From: Streptomyces dioscori
GTDB taxonomy: Bacteria; Actinomycetota; Actinomycetes; Streptomycetales; Streptomycetaceae
Direction of reading: 5' to 3'
Assembly (NCBI RefSeq): GCF_003024195.1
Contig: NZ_KZ679039.1
Coordinates: forward strand, 350,285 to 414,284
Length of the DNA: 64,000 nt
Under the pieces are notes generated by a model, which saw nothing but the letters and a program-made list of their open reading frames with translations, did not search any database and was not told the DNA's origin. Below are positions 10,401 through 18,594 of the stretch, in pieces; positions within the stretch are counted from its first letter, which is position 1, and every line of letters begins with the position of its first letter. Both the position numbers and the translations under genes were made by a program.

Positions 10401-10895
10401 GCGGCGGACGGGACGGATGAGGCTGACGACCTCGACGACCTGCGCTGCGACGCACACCGCCACGCGGGACAGTGGCCGCAGGCCCTGCGCCTCGCCGAAC
10501 GGCTACGCGCGACGGCCCCGCTCGCGGGCACCTTCCAACTGGCGATGACGGTGAGCCAGTCGCAGGGCCTGCCGGCCGCGGAACCTCTGTGGCGGGAACT
10601 GGCGTCCCTGGTGGCCGCCGACGCCGAACTGCCCGCCGCGGACAGCGCCCTGGGCGACCTGGAACGCGCCCAGGCCCGCTGCTTCCTGGCCTGCGCCCTG
10701 TCGAACTGGCCGACGGCCCAGGAGGCCCTGACGGACTTCCTGTCCCCACCCCCCGACTGGGACGACCTGACCACCCTCACCCAGATCCTCAAGGACCTCC
10801 ACACGTCCCCGGAGGCAGACGCTCGACGCATAGCCCCTTTGCTGACAGAGGCAACAAGGGCCACCGAACAGATCAGTTCCCGCCAAGCCCCGTAA
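7428..10895 (+). CDS. Large STAND-type ATPase with C-terminal TPR array
   Basis: The GTG at 7428 gives 1155 residues. An Orc1-like N-terminus (FVGRDAERAAFL) leads into a P-loop GTAGVGKT at residues 51-58 and a Walker B-like WIVLFLDTYE near 240-250. A collagen-like, Gln/Gly/Pro-rich stretch (GQPGQPGQPGLPGQQGQPQP) interrupts the ATPase module at about residues 133-158. From about residue 590 onward there are around ten tandem tetratricopeptide repeats with the usual 34-residue period (for example YGRALELDPHLAWAHYGRGY). It is likely a cytoplasmic signal-transduction or scaffold ATPase. No effector domain is visible at the N-terminus, so a defence role is possible but unproved. Third-position GC is as high as the neighbours', so it looks resident. 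Confidence 0.85.
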   Translation: MAQAGPSWQELIQQGNRAGFVGRDAERAAFLANFDLPVGDTRQRFRFHVHGTAGVGKTFLVQELRQLARERGALTAYVDERAGSVPEAMAEMCRQFADQGRRLKELERRLAVYRDRRHEAEAAALAALAPEQAQQQGQPGQPGQPGLPGQQGQPQPASAGSRAAVGLGLAAVEAAVPGAGLLTSALPADLLAQGADRLRTGLSARFRNPDDIELVMSPEKVLTPVLLRDLRAAASATPWIVLFLDTYERTGPFLDPWLYDLVTRHEADGGLPAAVLVVTSGQRPLDTARWSGIGSVADMPLAPFTESESRGLLAGKGVVAEPVVKEVLRLTGGLPVLVSTLAETRPGGPDDVDDPSAGAVKRFLQWEPDDTRRQVARVCALPRQLDADVFRALVGHPGGGPDSPDEPHASDELHAPDELHALYDWLTGLPFVGERGSRVRYHDVVRAPMLRLERRRSPRAWAGRHRRLAETFARWRTETEAGRETENLWADEEWRELRLEETYHLLCARPPAALGAALRALVEACREDAALGRAWARMLEDAGRDTDHTDLADWGIRLGEALDDDTAGIAGAMALLLARPGPDTTGRALAHTLRGRELRYGGEHRRALEEYGRALELDPHLAWAHYGRGYTHQLLDDFPAALTALDRADELAPGTGWILSARAETYRLAGRFEEAAADFDRAVALVPADADPLTGRAVTRYALGRYDEALADFDRALGIEPDNAWALVRRARLRRTRGEPAEAFADFDRAVRVAPDAAWVASERGDAYRLADRPEEAVTELTRALTLRPDYASALASRGAALCDLRRYEEGLADFARAVELRPDYAWALVMTARVKNELGDRPAMFTYLERAVDTAPDIDWISHELALEYRDEGRYEDAVAVFRRVLDGNPDDETMSACLTGLGGTHLLMRRHEEALHPLSRALTLSPDDSWTYALRARACLATGRTDQALADLDRCATLEPASQAAWARRTAIELLTQCDRWEEATTRLSAADGTDEADDLDDLRCDAHRHAGQWPQALRLAERLRATAPLAGTFQLAMTVSQSQGLPAAEPLWRELASLVAADAELPAADSALGDLERAQARCFLACALSNWPTAQEALTDFLSPPPDWDDLTTLTQILKDLHTSPEADARRIAPLLTEATRATEQISSRQAP

Positions 10896-10918
10896 GGCCC
10901 TTAAGGGGGACTCCCGTC

Positions 10919-11155
10919 GGGTGCGGGTGCGGGTGCGGGTGCGGATGCGGATGCGGCTGCGGGTTCGGTGGGGGCTGGCCGCGCAGTTCCCCGCGCCCCC
11001 AAAGGCGAAAAGCAGGGGCGCAGCCCCGCTTTTCAGGGGCGCGGGGAACGGCGCGAACGGCCCCCACCGAACCCGCACCCACCCGACAACCCCTCCGGGG
11101 CGAAGCCCCGCCCAAGGGGCGCGGGGAACGGCGCGACAAGCCCCCACCGGCCCGC
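10919..11155. repeat. GTGCGG hexamer tract and two interspersed GGGGCGCGGGGAA elements
   Basis: Bases 10919-10966 are about eight imperfect copies of GTGCGG. They are followed by copies of the interspersed element (CGCAGTTCCCCGCGCCCC near 10981, GGGGCGCGGGGAACGGCGCG near 11036 and 11118), arranged as inverted pairs that can fold. The stretch lies between convergent genes and has no convincing coding region. Confidence 0.7.
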
Positions 11156-11193
11156 AGCCCCCGACAACCCTGCCACCCTCCCCGGGAGGCCCC

Positions 11194-11700
11194 CTAGACG
11201 TCCGCCCCCATCCCCGCGCCCCGATCCACAGGCAGGTGGATCACGATCAACACAACCGCACTCAACAAGAACACCCGCATAGCCGCATCCAGCCCGTTCC
11301 AGTCCTCCGACTGCCACATCGCGAACCATTCACCCCCCACCGCAAGGAACCCCGCCCCGAAGAGCAGCATCAACATCAGCAACCCCACAGTGGACGTCCG
11401 CCGAGCCCGCGCAGCATCCCGCCGCACCCACTGAACCGTGCCCAGGATCAGCACGAGCGCCGCCACCGTCTCCCAGGCGATGATCGCGACGTACACAGCG
11501 TCCTGAACCCCCTTGGACTCGACGGCCCGCCACATCAGGTCGTCGTCCTTGAACGTGGTGTCCATGGCCAGAACGTGCTGCACGAACTGCTGGTTGGTGC
11601 CGAAGTCGGTGATGTTCCCGAACGCCACAAGCGTGGTGTAGAGCGCGACCGTGCCGGTGAGCAGAGTCGCGGTGATCGGTAAGGCCCGTGCTGCCGCCAT
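11194..11700 (-). CDS. DUF2165 family small integral membrane protein
   Basis: Starting at the ATG at 11700 it has 168 residues; TTG at 11706 is an alternative. There are four hydrophobic helices. A conserved extracytoplasmic loop, FGNITDFGTNQQFVQHVLAMD, is followed by AVESKGVQDAVYVAIIAWETVAAL and, near the end, GGEWFAMWQSEDWNGLDAAMR. These are the signatures of the DUF2165 family, whose function is unknown. It is probably monocistronic. Upstream it faces the end of the 279-residue hypothetical gene. Confidence 0.85.
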   Translation of the reverse strand: MAAARALPITATLLTGTVALYTTLVAFGNITDFGTNQQFVQHVLAMDTTFKDDDLMWRAVESKGVQDAVYVAIIAWETVAALVLILGTVQWVRRDAARARRTSTVGLLMLMLLFGAGFLAVGGEWFAMWQSEDWNGLDAAMRVFLLSAVVLIVIHLPVDRGAGMGADV

Positions 11701-11807
11701 CCTCAAGTCCCCAAGCTGTCAGGTGTGTCGCCGAACGGAACACCTGACACCAGACACCATCCAAGCCCCGCGAACCACCGATTTTCCGCCGGACCGGCTG
11801 AGCGGCG

Positions 11808-12647
11808 TCACCGCAACCGATCGACATACCGATCGGTCCCCGGAACCGTGGGAATGAAGGGCGCCACCAACTCCACCCGCCCCAGCCCCGTCTCGGCCAC
11901 AGGCGCCTCCAGCCCGGTGAAGTACTCCTCCCAGCACTCCCGCGGATCCGCCTCCAGGAACCACAGCAGCGTCAGCCGTGTATCGACCCCCTCGACCTGC
12001 TTCACGTAGGTCATACGGTCGCCGGGCAGCGGCGTCGGCCGGAAGACCGTGACCATGGCGGCGGGGGAGCCCGCGAGCCGCTTCGGAAGGTGCCGGGAGC
12101 GCAGCCACTCCAGCAACTCGGCGCGTCCGGCGGCGGATTCGGCGTCGACGACCTGAAGCACCAGCCCCTGGTACGGGTGGTCCAGCGCATGGAAGTCGCG
12201 CGGCCCCGCGGCCCCGTCCCGGTACACCGTCGCCTCGTGGTCCTGGAACGCCGTGAAGACGTGCGTACGGTCCTGGTAGACGCGCCCGTCCCTGTTCAGC
12301 CGCTTGTTGATGCCCACGGTCCACTTCATGTGGTCGTCGTAGCGGCCGTCCGTGACCCAGTACGTCGAGAGGTAGCACCCGGCGGTGACCGGCTGTGCGA
12401 CCGCCGACTTCTCGGGCCGGCGCAGGAGCTGGAGATCGCGGGTCGCCACCCACCGCCGCCCCGCGTACATCCAGGGCATCGCCATCGCGCCCGCGTAGTA
12501 GTGGTCGTCCTCGTACCACCGGTTGTACGCGTACTCGTGCCCCGGATGCGGCTCCACCATCGTGATCAGCGCGTGGCCGGGGCGCACCCCGTAGGGGCCG
12601 ACGGCGGCCAGCTCCCCGTACACCTCGCTGCGCGTGTCGTCGAGCAT
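11808..12647 (-). CDS. Conserved hypothetical protein, possible dimeric alpha-beta barrel
   Basis: I prefer the ATG at 12647 (279 residues) because GGGGAG lies 4 bp upstream; an in-frame ATG at 12686 would add 13 residues. Two halves contain EthD/Dabb-like features: an early ITMVEPHPGHEYAYNRWYEDDHYYAG stretch with many Tyr and His, and a later LLWFLEADPRECWEEYF segment. No catalytic motif is recognised. It is transcribed divergently from an SDR gene with a perfect 17-bp palindrome between them, so the two are probably co-regulated and may act on the same compound. The function is otherwise unknown. Confidence 0.7.
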   Translation of the reverse strand: MLDDTRSEVYGELAAVGPYGVRPGHALITMVEPHPGHEYAYNRWYEDDHYYAGAMAMPWMYAGRRWVATRDLQLLRRPEKSAVAQPVTAGCYLSTYWVTDGRYDDHMKWTVGINKRLNRDGRVYQDRTHVFTAFQDHEATVYRDGAAGPRDFHALDHPYQGLVLQVVDAESAAGRAELLEWLRSRHLPKRLAGSPAAMVTVFRPTPLPGDRMTYVKQVEGVDTRLTLLWFLEADPRECWEEYFTGLEAPVAETGLGRVELVAPFIPTVPGTDRYVDRLR

Positions 12648-12703
12648 GACGCTCCCCTTCCACCGCTTCGCGCGCTCTTCCGTCATCTGCCGGACGCCCC
12701 TAC

Positions 12704-12720
12704 TCTGACGGACCGTCAGA
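12704..12720. promoter_or_regulatory. Perfect TetR-type operator between divergent genes
   Basis: TCTGACGGACCGTCAGA has 8-bp arms around a single central base. It lies 57 bp before the hypothetical gene's preferred start and 28 bp before the SDR start, well placed to control both. TetR-family repressors of lipid and steroid catabolism bind sites of this kind. No TetR gene lies next to it, so the regulator must be encoded elsewhere. Confidence 0.65.
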
Positions 12721-12747
12721 TCGATCGCCAGAGCCGGGAGGGCCGTA

Positions 12748-13533
12748 ATGTCACTGCTCCAGGGCAGGACCGTCGTCGTGTCGGGGGTCGGGGCCGGGCT
12801 CGGCCATCAGGTCGCGGCGGCCGTCGTGCGGGACGGCGGGAACGCCGTGCTCGGGGCGCGCACCGAGGCGAACCTCGCCAAGGCCGCCGCCGAACTCGAC
12901 CCGGACGGCGCGCACACGGCGTACCGCGCCACGGACATCACCGACGAGGGCCAGTGCGACGCGCTCGCGGCGCTGGCCCGGGAGCGGTTCGGGCGGCTCG
13001 ACGCGGTCGTCCATGTGGCCGCCTGGGACAGCTACTTCGGCGGCCTCCAGGACGCCGACTTCACCACCTGGCAGGCCGTCCTCGACGTGAACCTGCTCGG
13101 CACGCTGCGGATGACCCGCGCCTGTCTGCCCGCTCTGAAGGAGCGCGGCGGTTCCGTGGTCGTCATCGGCACGCAGTCGTCCGTGGCCGCCCCCTCCCAG
13201 GTGCGCCAGGCGGCGTACGCGGCCTCGAAGGGTGCGCTGACCAGCGCGATGTACTCGCTGGCACGGGAGCTGGGGCCGGACCGGATCCGGGTGAACACCG
13301 TGCTGCCGGGCTGGATGTGGGGCCCGCCGGTGGAGGCGTACGTGCAGTTCACGGCGTACACCGAGGGTGTCCCGGAGGCGGAGGTGCTGGAGCGGCTGAC
13401 CTCGCGGATGGCGCTCCCGGAGCTGGCCACGGACGCGGACGTTGCGGATGCCGCGGTGTTCTTGGCGTCGGACCGGGCGCGGGCGATCACGGGCCAGTCC
13501 TTGCTGGTCAACGCGGGGGAGTTGATGCGATAG
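12748..13533 (+). CDS. Short-chain dehydrogenase/reductase
   Basis: The 261-residue classical SDR has a GVGAGLG dinucleotide-binding loop near residues 11-17, a catalytic Ser in VIGTQSSVAAP, YAASK (YxxxK) near residue 156, and a C-terminal ITGQSLLVNAGELM strand that shapes the substrate pocket. The ATG has GGAGGG 5 bp upstream. Such enzymes oxidise or reduce hydroxy/keto groups with NAD(P)H in the cytosol. The operator just upstream and the divergent hypothetical partner suggest an inducible catabolic step. A gap of 173 bp separates it from the downstream symporter, which may or may not be co-transcribed. Confidence 0.9.
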   Translation: MSLLQGRTVVVSGVGAGLGHQVAAAVVRDGGNAVLGARTEANLAKAAAELDPDGAHTAYRATDITDEGQCDALAALARERFGRLDAVVHVAAWDSYFGGLQDADFTTWQAVLDVNLLGTLRMTRACLPALKERGGSVVVIGTQSSVAAPSQVRQAAYAASKGALTSAMYSLARELGPDRIRVNTVLPGWMWGPPVEAYVQFTAYTEGVPEAEVLERLTSRMALPELATDADVADAAVFLASDRARAITGQSLLVNAGELMR

Positions 13534-13706
13534 CGCCCACATGTCCCGATCGGTGAGCTGATCGAAAATGTTCAGGGACATGAACCGAGGTCAGTAAGCA
13601 GAACTATTTTACCTCCCTTTGACTGCCCAGGCTGTTGTCGGAGTCATGCCATCGAACCCACGATGAGCGGGCGCTTCACGACCCTGACGATCCTGGGAGA
13701 GGGCAT

Positions 13707-15272
13707 ATGAACGGTCTCGACTGGGCCGTGCTCATCGGCTACTTCGGCGTGATGGTCGCGATCGGTGTCTGGTCCCACAAACGGGTCGACAACGTGAGCG
13801 ACTTCTTCACGGCCGGCGGCAAGATGCCGTGGTGGCTGTCGGGCATCTCGCACCACATGTCCGGCTACAGCGCGGTCATGTTCACCGGGTACGCGGCCAT
13901 CGCCTACACGTACGGCGTCACTTCCTATGTCACCTGGTCCTTCCCGATCGCCATCGGCATCGCGATCGGCGCGAAGGTGTTCGCGCCCCGGCTCAACCGG
14001 GTGCGCTCACGACTGCACGTGTCCTCGCCCCTGGAATACCTGAAGAACCGCTACAACCTGCCCACCCAGCAGGCCCTCGCCTGGTCCGGCGTCCTGCTGA
14101 AGATCGTGGACGTGGGCGCCAAGTGGGCCGCCATCGCGACCCTGCTGTCCGTCTTCACGGGCGTCTCGCTCAACACGGGCATCCTGATCACCGGCGCGGT
14201 GACCGCGGTCTACTGCACGGTCGGCGGCCTCTGGGCGGACGCGCTGACCGAACTCGGCCAGTTCATCATCCAGTTCGTCGCCGGCATCGCGATGCTCGTC
14301 GCCGTCATGGCCGAGCTCAACGGCTTCAGCACCCTGTGGAGCGTCTGGGACGAGCCCGCCCTCGACGGCCACACCAAGCCGCTGGCCGGCCCGTACATGA
14401 TGGTCTTCCTGATCGCGTATCTGTTCATCAAGACCTTCGAGTACAACGGCGGCATGTGGAACCAGGCCCAGCGCTACATGGCCACGGACTCCGCGAAGTC
14501 CGCCACGCGCTCGGGCATCCTGTCCGCCTCGCTCTGGCTGATCTGGCCGCTGGTGCTGTTCTTCCCCATGTGGGTCGCGCCGCTCATCATCAAGACCGAC
14601 GTGCCGTCCGATTCGTACGCGCTGATGGCCGAACACCTGCTGCCGCACGGACTGCTGGGACTTGTCATCGTCGGATTCTTCTCCCACACGATGGCGATGT
14701 GCTCCTCGGACGCCAACGCCATCGCGGCCGTCGTCACCCGCGACATCATGCCCGCGGTCTCCCGCAAGGCCCGCGAGTGGGACACCCGGATGGGGCTGCT
14801 GGCCGCGCGCTGGGCCACGCTGCTCTTCCTCGGTCTGTCGATGGCCATCGCGACCCAGGTCAACTCCGCCTTCTTCGGCGACATCATCACCGTCGTCATC
14901 AAGTGGGTGGCCGGCCTGATGGGCCCGATCGCGATCCCGCTGATGCTGGGCCTGCTCCCGTGGTTCCGCAAGAGCGGTCCGACCGCCGCGCTGATCAGCT
15001 GGGGCGTCGGCCTGCTCACCTTCTGGCTGGTCAACTACCCGATCAGCTGGAACGTCGACGGCGGAGTCCCGCTCCAGTACCAGGTGTCGATCCCGCTCGC
15101 GGTGTCGCTCGTCCTCTACATCCTCATCGGCTACGTGAAGCCGGAGGACACCCCGGAACGGGACGCGCTCATCGCGAAGATCAACAGCGACGACGGCGGA
15201 TCCACCGCCGCGGCGATCCCGACTCCCGCCGGCCCGGCGGACGACGTGGTGGGCGCCCCGGCCAAGGACTGA
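13707..15272 (+). CDS. Sodium:solute symporter (SSS family)
   Basis: The real start is the ATG at 13707, after GGGAGAGGG, giving 521 residues. It is a multi-pass protein with around 13 helices. An N-terminal LIGYFGVMVAIGVWSHKRV and SDFFTAGGKMPWWLSGIS (the conserved xxF..gGr..pww of SSS transporters) are followed by a VIVGFFSHTMAMCSSDANA helix. The short Asp/Ala-rich tail is cytoplasmic. SSS members import sugars, amino acids or acids with sodium, and the substrate is not predictable here. A strong terminator hairpin follows at 15301-15338. Confidence 0.9.
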   Translation: MNGLDWAVLIGYFGVMVAIGVWSHKRVDNVSDFFTAGGKMPWWLSGISHHMSGYSAVMFTGYAAIAYTYGVTSYVTWSFPIAIGIAIGAKVFAPRLNRVRSRLHVSSPLEYLKNRYNLPTQQALAWSGVLLKIVDVGAKWAAIATLLSVFTGVSLNTGILITGAVTAVYCTVGGLWADALTELGQFIIQFVAGIAMLVAVMAELNGFSTLWSVWDEPALDGHTKPLAGPYMMVFLIAYLFIKTFEYNGGMWNQAQRYMATDSAKSATRSGILSASLWLIWPLVLFFPMWVAPLIIKTDVPSDSYALMAEHLLPHGLLGLVIVGFFSHTMAMCSSDANAIAAVVTRDIMPAVSRKAREWDTRMGLLAARWATLLFLGLSMAIATQVNSAFFGDIITVVIKWVAGLMGPIAIPLMLGLLPWFRKSGPTAALISWGVGLLTFWLVNYPISWNVDGGVPLQYQVSIPLAVSLVLYILIGYVKPEDTPERDALIAKINSDDGGSTAAAIPTPAGPADDVVGAPAKD

Positions 15273-15300
15273 ACCGGGTGCTCGACGCGTACGTACGACT

Positions 15301-15338
15301 GTGAGGGTGGCCGCTTCCTGACGAGCGGCCACCCTCAC
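15301..15338. terminator. Bidirectional hairpin terminator between symporter and ADP-ribosylglycohydrolase homologue
   Basis: A perfect 15-bp stem (GTGAGGGTGGCCGCT and its complement) encloses an 8-nt loop, between convergent genes. There is no U-run, as is common in Streptomyces. Confidence 0.85.
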
Positions 15339-15451
15339 TCGTACGCGGCGGGAAGGCGGGAAGGTGGGAAGGCGCCAAGGCGGGAACAGGGGAGCCTCGC
15401 CCAGGTGCGTCAGGCGGGGGCGGTCACGCGTGGGCGGTCAGGCCTGGGCGG

Positions 15452-16627
15452 TCACGCGTGGGCGTTCAGGCCGGCCGGGACCGGGACGGCACCCGTGCCC
15501 GACAGGGCCGCGTAACCGCGCGGGTAGCGGGCCAGCCAGCCCGGGGACGAGCCCGCCGGGCCGTGCAGGGCCGGACCCTGGGTCATCTCCATCGCGAAGT
15601 CGTCGGCGAGGACGAGCATGGTGGGACGGCCCTCCAACTCGGCCAGCCAGCCCGGCGGCAGGGCCGTCTCGCCGTGCAGGGCGCCGAGCAGCCCACCGGT
15701 CAGGGCGCCGGTGGCACCCGAGGCGCCGCCGTGGTTCACCGACAGGCACAGCCCGTGCCGGGTGTCCTCGCCGACCAGGGCGCAGTACACCGCCGCGGAG
15801 AGCAGCTTCTCAGCCGTGCCCTCCCCGGCCAGATCCTCGACCCGCTGCGGCGACGGCATGCCCTGCCGTACGGCCCCCAGGGCCCGCTGCAGCGCCTCGG
15901 CCACCTGCTGCTGCCCGGGGCGCGGCGCCAGCAGCTGCAGCGCCCGCTGGACGGCCGTGTCGAGGCTCTCGCCGCGCGCGAGACCGTGCACGACGACGGC
16001 GTACGCGCCCGCCGACAGGTAGGAGAGCGGATGGCCGTGGGTCTGTGCCGCGCACTCCACCGCGAGCTGCATGACGAGCTGTGGCTCCCAGCCGACGAGA
16101 AGTCCGAAGGGCGCGGAGCGGGTCGCGGCCTCGACGCCCCGCTGGTCGGGGTTCTTCGGCGCGTCCAGGGTGCCCATCGTCTCGTCGCCGAGGCCCAGCA
16201 GATTGGCGCGGGCGGGATCGCGGCGGGCGTACAGCCACTCCTCGCGGGCCAGCCAGCCGTCCTCCTTGCGCCGCTCGTCCGGGCCCCAGTCGCGCTGGGT
16301 GGCGGCCCAGCGCAGATACGCCCGGTGCAGATCCGTCGGCGGATGCCAGGCACCGGTGTCCCGGCGGACCTGGGCCCTGATCAGCCCGTCGATGGAGAAC
16401 AGGGTCAGCTGCGTGAGATGGGAGACGGCCCCGCGTCTGCCGTATCCGTGAGTCAGGTCGGTGAGGCCCTCCGCGCCGTGCGCCGCACGGATCTGTGCCA
16501 TCGAGAGGTTGCCGACGGGGGAGCCGAGCGTGTCGCCCACGGCCGCGCCGAGGAGCGTGCCACGCACCCGGCTGCGGAAATCCTGCTGTTCGGCGCGGCC
16601 CCAGACGGCACCGGCTGTCGCACCCAC
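15452..16627 (-). CDS. ADP-ribosylglycohydrolase homologue lacking metal ligands (probable pseudoenzyme)
   Basis: The GTG at 16627 gives 391 residues with the overall ADP-ribosylglycohydrolase helical fold. It starts GTLLGAAVGDTLGSPVG and later has the VNHGGASGATGALTGGLLGA segment. In active family members the first metal motif reads TDDT before the Q.TLF helix and the second reads G-D-S-D-S/T-T-G. Here the first is SHLT (residues 69-72) and the second is G-A-S-G-A-T-G (about residues 296-310). All the acidic ligands for the two Mg ions are therefore gone, while the fold-defining residues around them remain. It may bind ADP-ribose or ADP-ribosylated protein without cleaving it. It is probably monocistronic. 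Confidence 0.85.
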   Translation of the reverse strand: MGATAGAVWGRAEQQDFRSRVRGTLLGAAVGDTLGSPVGNLSMAQIRAAHGAEGLTDLTHGYGRRGAVSHLTQLTLFSIDGLIRAQVRRDTGAWHPPTDLHRAYLRWAATQRDWGPDERRKEDGWLAREEWLYARRDPARANLLGLGDETMGTLDAPKNPDQRGVEAATRSAPFGLLVGWEPQLVMQLAVECAAQTHGHPLSYLSAGAYAVVVHGLARGESLDTAVQRALQLLAPRPGQQQVAEALQRALGAVRQGMPSPQRVEDLAGEGTAEKLLSAAVYCALVGEDTRHGLCLSVNHGGASGATGALTGGLLGALHGETALPPGWLAELEGRPTMLVLADDFAMEMTQGPALHGPAGSSPGWLARYPRGYAALSGTGAVPVPAGLNAHA

Positions 16628-17084
16628 CGAGGCCTCCCGAGATCCCGATCCGATTCCGTCCGTACGGCCGACAACTCAGCACTGTAATCGAACGGGAACG
16701 GTCGGTTGAGGGCCGGATCGGTATGCGAACAGTGGGCCGAGTGAGCGTGTTTGTCAGCGATCGGTACGCATTTCCGGCGGGCTGCCCCCGCGCGGCCCGC
16801 GGTAAATGAAGATCCACGCGAATGACGACGACTTTCATACGCAATACCTGCGCAGCATGCGCACAATTGCGGGAGGATCTTCGAGGCGGGGTGCGGACAG
16901 GGTCGAGCCCCCTCGGCCAGGACGGCGGGCCAGTCGAGAGGGCTCTTTCACGGTGCGTATGCAGTTGTTGATGGAGTTGTTGATCCAGTTGTGGACGCGG
17001 TTGTCGATGAAGTTGTCGATGCAGTCGTTTCTACGGACGGGGACGAAGTGGACGCGGTCGTGCTGTGCGAGGCCTCCGTCTTCG
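16628..17084. other. Gene-free stretch with a short degenerate repeat
   Basis: I see no convincing gene in these 457 bp. Bases 16967-17030 contain repeated 9-12-nt units built on GTTGATGGA/GTTGTCGATG in one orientation. Any reading frame through them gives only a Thr/Ser-rich or otherwise unlikely peptide. Confidence 0.5.
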
Positions 17085-17366
17085 TCAGACGGTGCCCCGG
17101 CTCACTTCTGCCACGAACGCGTTCCAGGACTCCGCCGGGAAGGCCAGCGCGGGCCCGTCGGTGACCTTCGAGTCGCGGACGGCCATCGCCGCCGTGACGG
17201 GGGACTTGACCTCGACGCACGCGCCGTTCCCCTGCGAGTACGAGGACTTCGTCCACGTGTCCGTGACGCCTTGCTTGATTGCCATGTTCACTCCGGTGGC
17301 GAGTTGCTGAGTGGCTGTCACCGAGTTGCGGGGTCCTTGTGGAACCCACGGTTCGGATTGCGCCAA
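17085..17366 (-). CDS. DUF397 domain protein with a TTG start
   Basis: The DUF397 core reads WTKSSYSQGNGACVEVKSPVTAAMAVRDSK and ends in FPAESWNAFVAEV, the usual small-protein pattern. Starting at TTG (17366) it has 93 residues and a perfect AAGGAGG placed 7 bp upstream; an internal ATG at 17285 also has a GGAG. The stronger ribosome site favours the TTG. DUF397 proteins pair with XRE/DUF5753 regulators in Streptomyces and modulate development and antibiotic production (as with WhiJ/BldB-type loci). The XRE partner is the next gene upstream in the same orientation. Confidence 0.88.
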   Translation of the reverse strand: MAQSEPWVPQGPRNSVTATQQLATGVNMAIKQGVTDTWTKSSYSQGNGACVEVKSPVTAAMAVRDSKVTDGPALAFPAESWNAFVAEVSRGTV

Positions 17367-17525
17367 GGTTGTTCCTCCTTGGCGTGATCGACGCTACTCG
17401 CCAACATCGGCGTACGAAGCGACTATTCACTCGACCGGGTGACATATGCCAGCTGAGTCTTCCGCCGGGATAGGAGAATGGTGTATCTTTCCGCCGCCAT
17501 TCAGCTACCTACCTTCCCAGCTACC

Positions 17526-18383
17526 TCAGTGGGCGTAGTCCTTCGCGACATCCGCGATGAACTCCCGCGACTGGTCGGCGTTGAGCGCCTGCGCCCGCAG
17601 ATGCTCGTACATGACGCTGTACTTCTGGACGTCGTTCGCCTTCTCCAGGTACAGGTCGCTGGTGACGCCCTCGATGTAGACCACACTGGAGTCGGCCGCG
17701 TCGGGGAATTCGAGGATGGCGTACTGGCCGCTGACCCCCGGATGGGCACCCATCGCGAACGGGATGACCTGAACCGTCACGTGCGGCACGTGCGACATCT
17801 CGACGAGATGCTCCAACTGCTCGATCATCACCTGCTTGTTGCCGACGGTCCTGCGCAGCGCCGCCTCGTCGAGGACGGCCCACAGCCGCAGCGGGTTCTC
17901 CAGGTCGGAGATACGTTCCTGTCGCCGCAGCCGCACCTGTACGCGCTTGTCGATGTCGCCGGCCGCCGCCTCCGGGAGCGCGCCCTGGATCAGGGCCTCG
18001 GCGTACGGACGGGTCTGCAGCAGGCCCGGCACGACCAGCGGGTCGTACACGCGCAGGCTCGCCGCGTCGGTCTCCAGACCGATGTAGACGCTGTACGGGA
18101 TGTCGCCGAAGGAGTGCCACCAGCCCTGCTGGCGCGAGTCCTTGGCCATCTGCATCAGCGAATCGACGATCCGGACATCCTCCACCTCGTACACCCCGCA
18201 CAGATCGCGGACGTCGCGCTGGCTGATGCTGCGCCGCCCGTTCTCCAGACGGCTGATCTTCGACTGCGAGACGAGCAGCCGCTCGGCCACCTCTTCGGCC
18301 GTCATGCCCTTGAGCTCCCGGAGCCTTCGCAGCTCCTGGCCCAACCGGCGACGCCTGACGGTGGGATTGACGTTGGACGCCAC
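17526..18383 (-). CDS. XRE-family regulator with DUF5753 ligand/partner domain
   Basis: Of its 285 residues, 11-70 form a helix-turn-helix (LGQELRRLRELKGMTAEEVAERLLVSQSKISRLENGRRSIS), and the remaining two thirds are the DUF5753 domain (YIGLETDAASLRVYDPLVVPGLLQT). This is the typical Streptomyces regulator encoded next to a DUF397 protein. The family is thought to act as a DNA-binding repressor whose activity is modulated by the DUF397 partner. 159 bp separate it from the DUF397 gene downstream. The targets are unknown. Confidence 0.92.
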   Translation of the reverse strand: MASNVNPTVRRRRLGQELRRLRELKGMTAEEVAERLLVSQSKISRLENGRRSISQRDVRDLCGVYEVEDVRIVDSLMQMAKDSRQQGWWHSFGDIPYSVYIGLETDAASLRVYDPLVVPGLLQTRPYAEALIQGALPEAAAGDIDKRVQVRLRRQERISDLENPLRLWAVLDEAALRRTVGNKQVMIEQLEHLVEMSHVPHVTVQVIPFAMGAHPGVSGQYAILEFPDAADSSVVYIEGVTSDLYLEKANDVQKYSVMYEHLRAQALNADQSREFIADVAKDYAH

Positions 18384-18594
18384 GGGACGTGCACCTCCGG
18401 CTGCGGACTGCCTGTACTTTGCGTATCTGCTGTTGAGCAGATTGCCACCAAGGTGCTTGCTACCGCTGGGAAACAGCGGATATGCAGTGTGTACGCGCCA
18501 CTTGTCGCCACCTCACGCCACCTGCCGCCACCTGGTGGCGGACAGGACGCCGGGCAACCATGGACGTACGCGTTCACGGACATGCGTAACGCAC

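Noticed and set aside
16806..17387. Plus-strand frame of 193 codons through the gap and across DUF397
   Set aside because: It is antisense to the well-supported DUF397 gene and the rest lies in short repeats; no ribosome site or family match.
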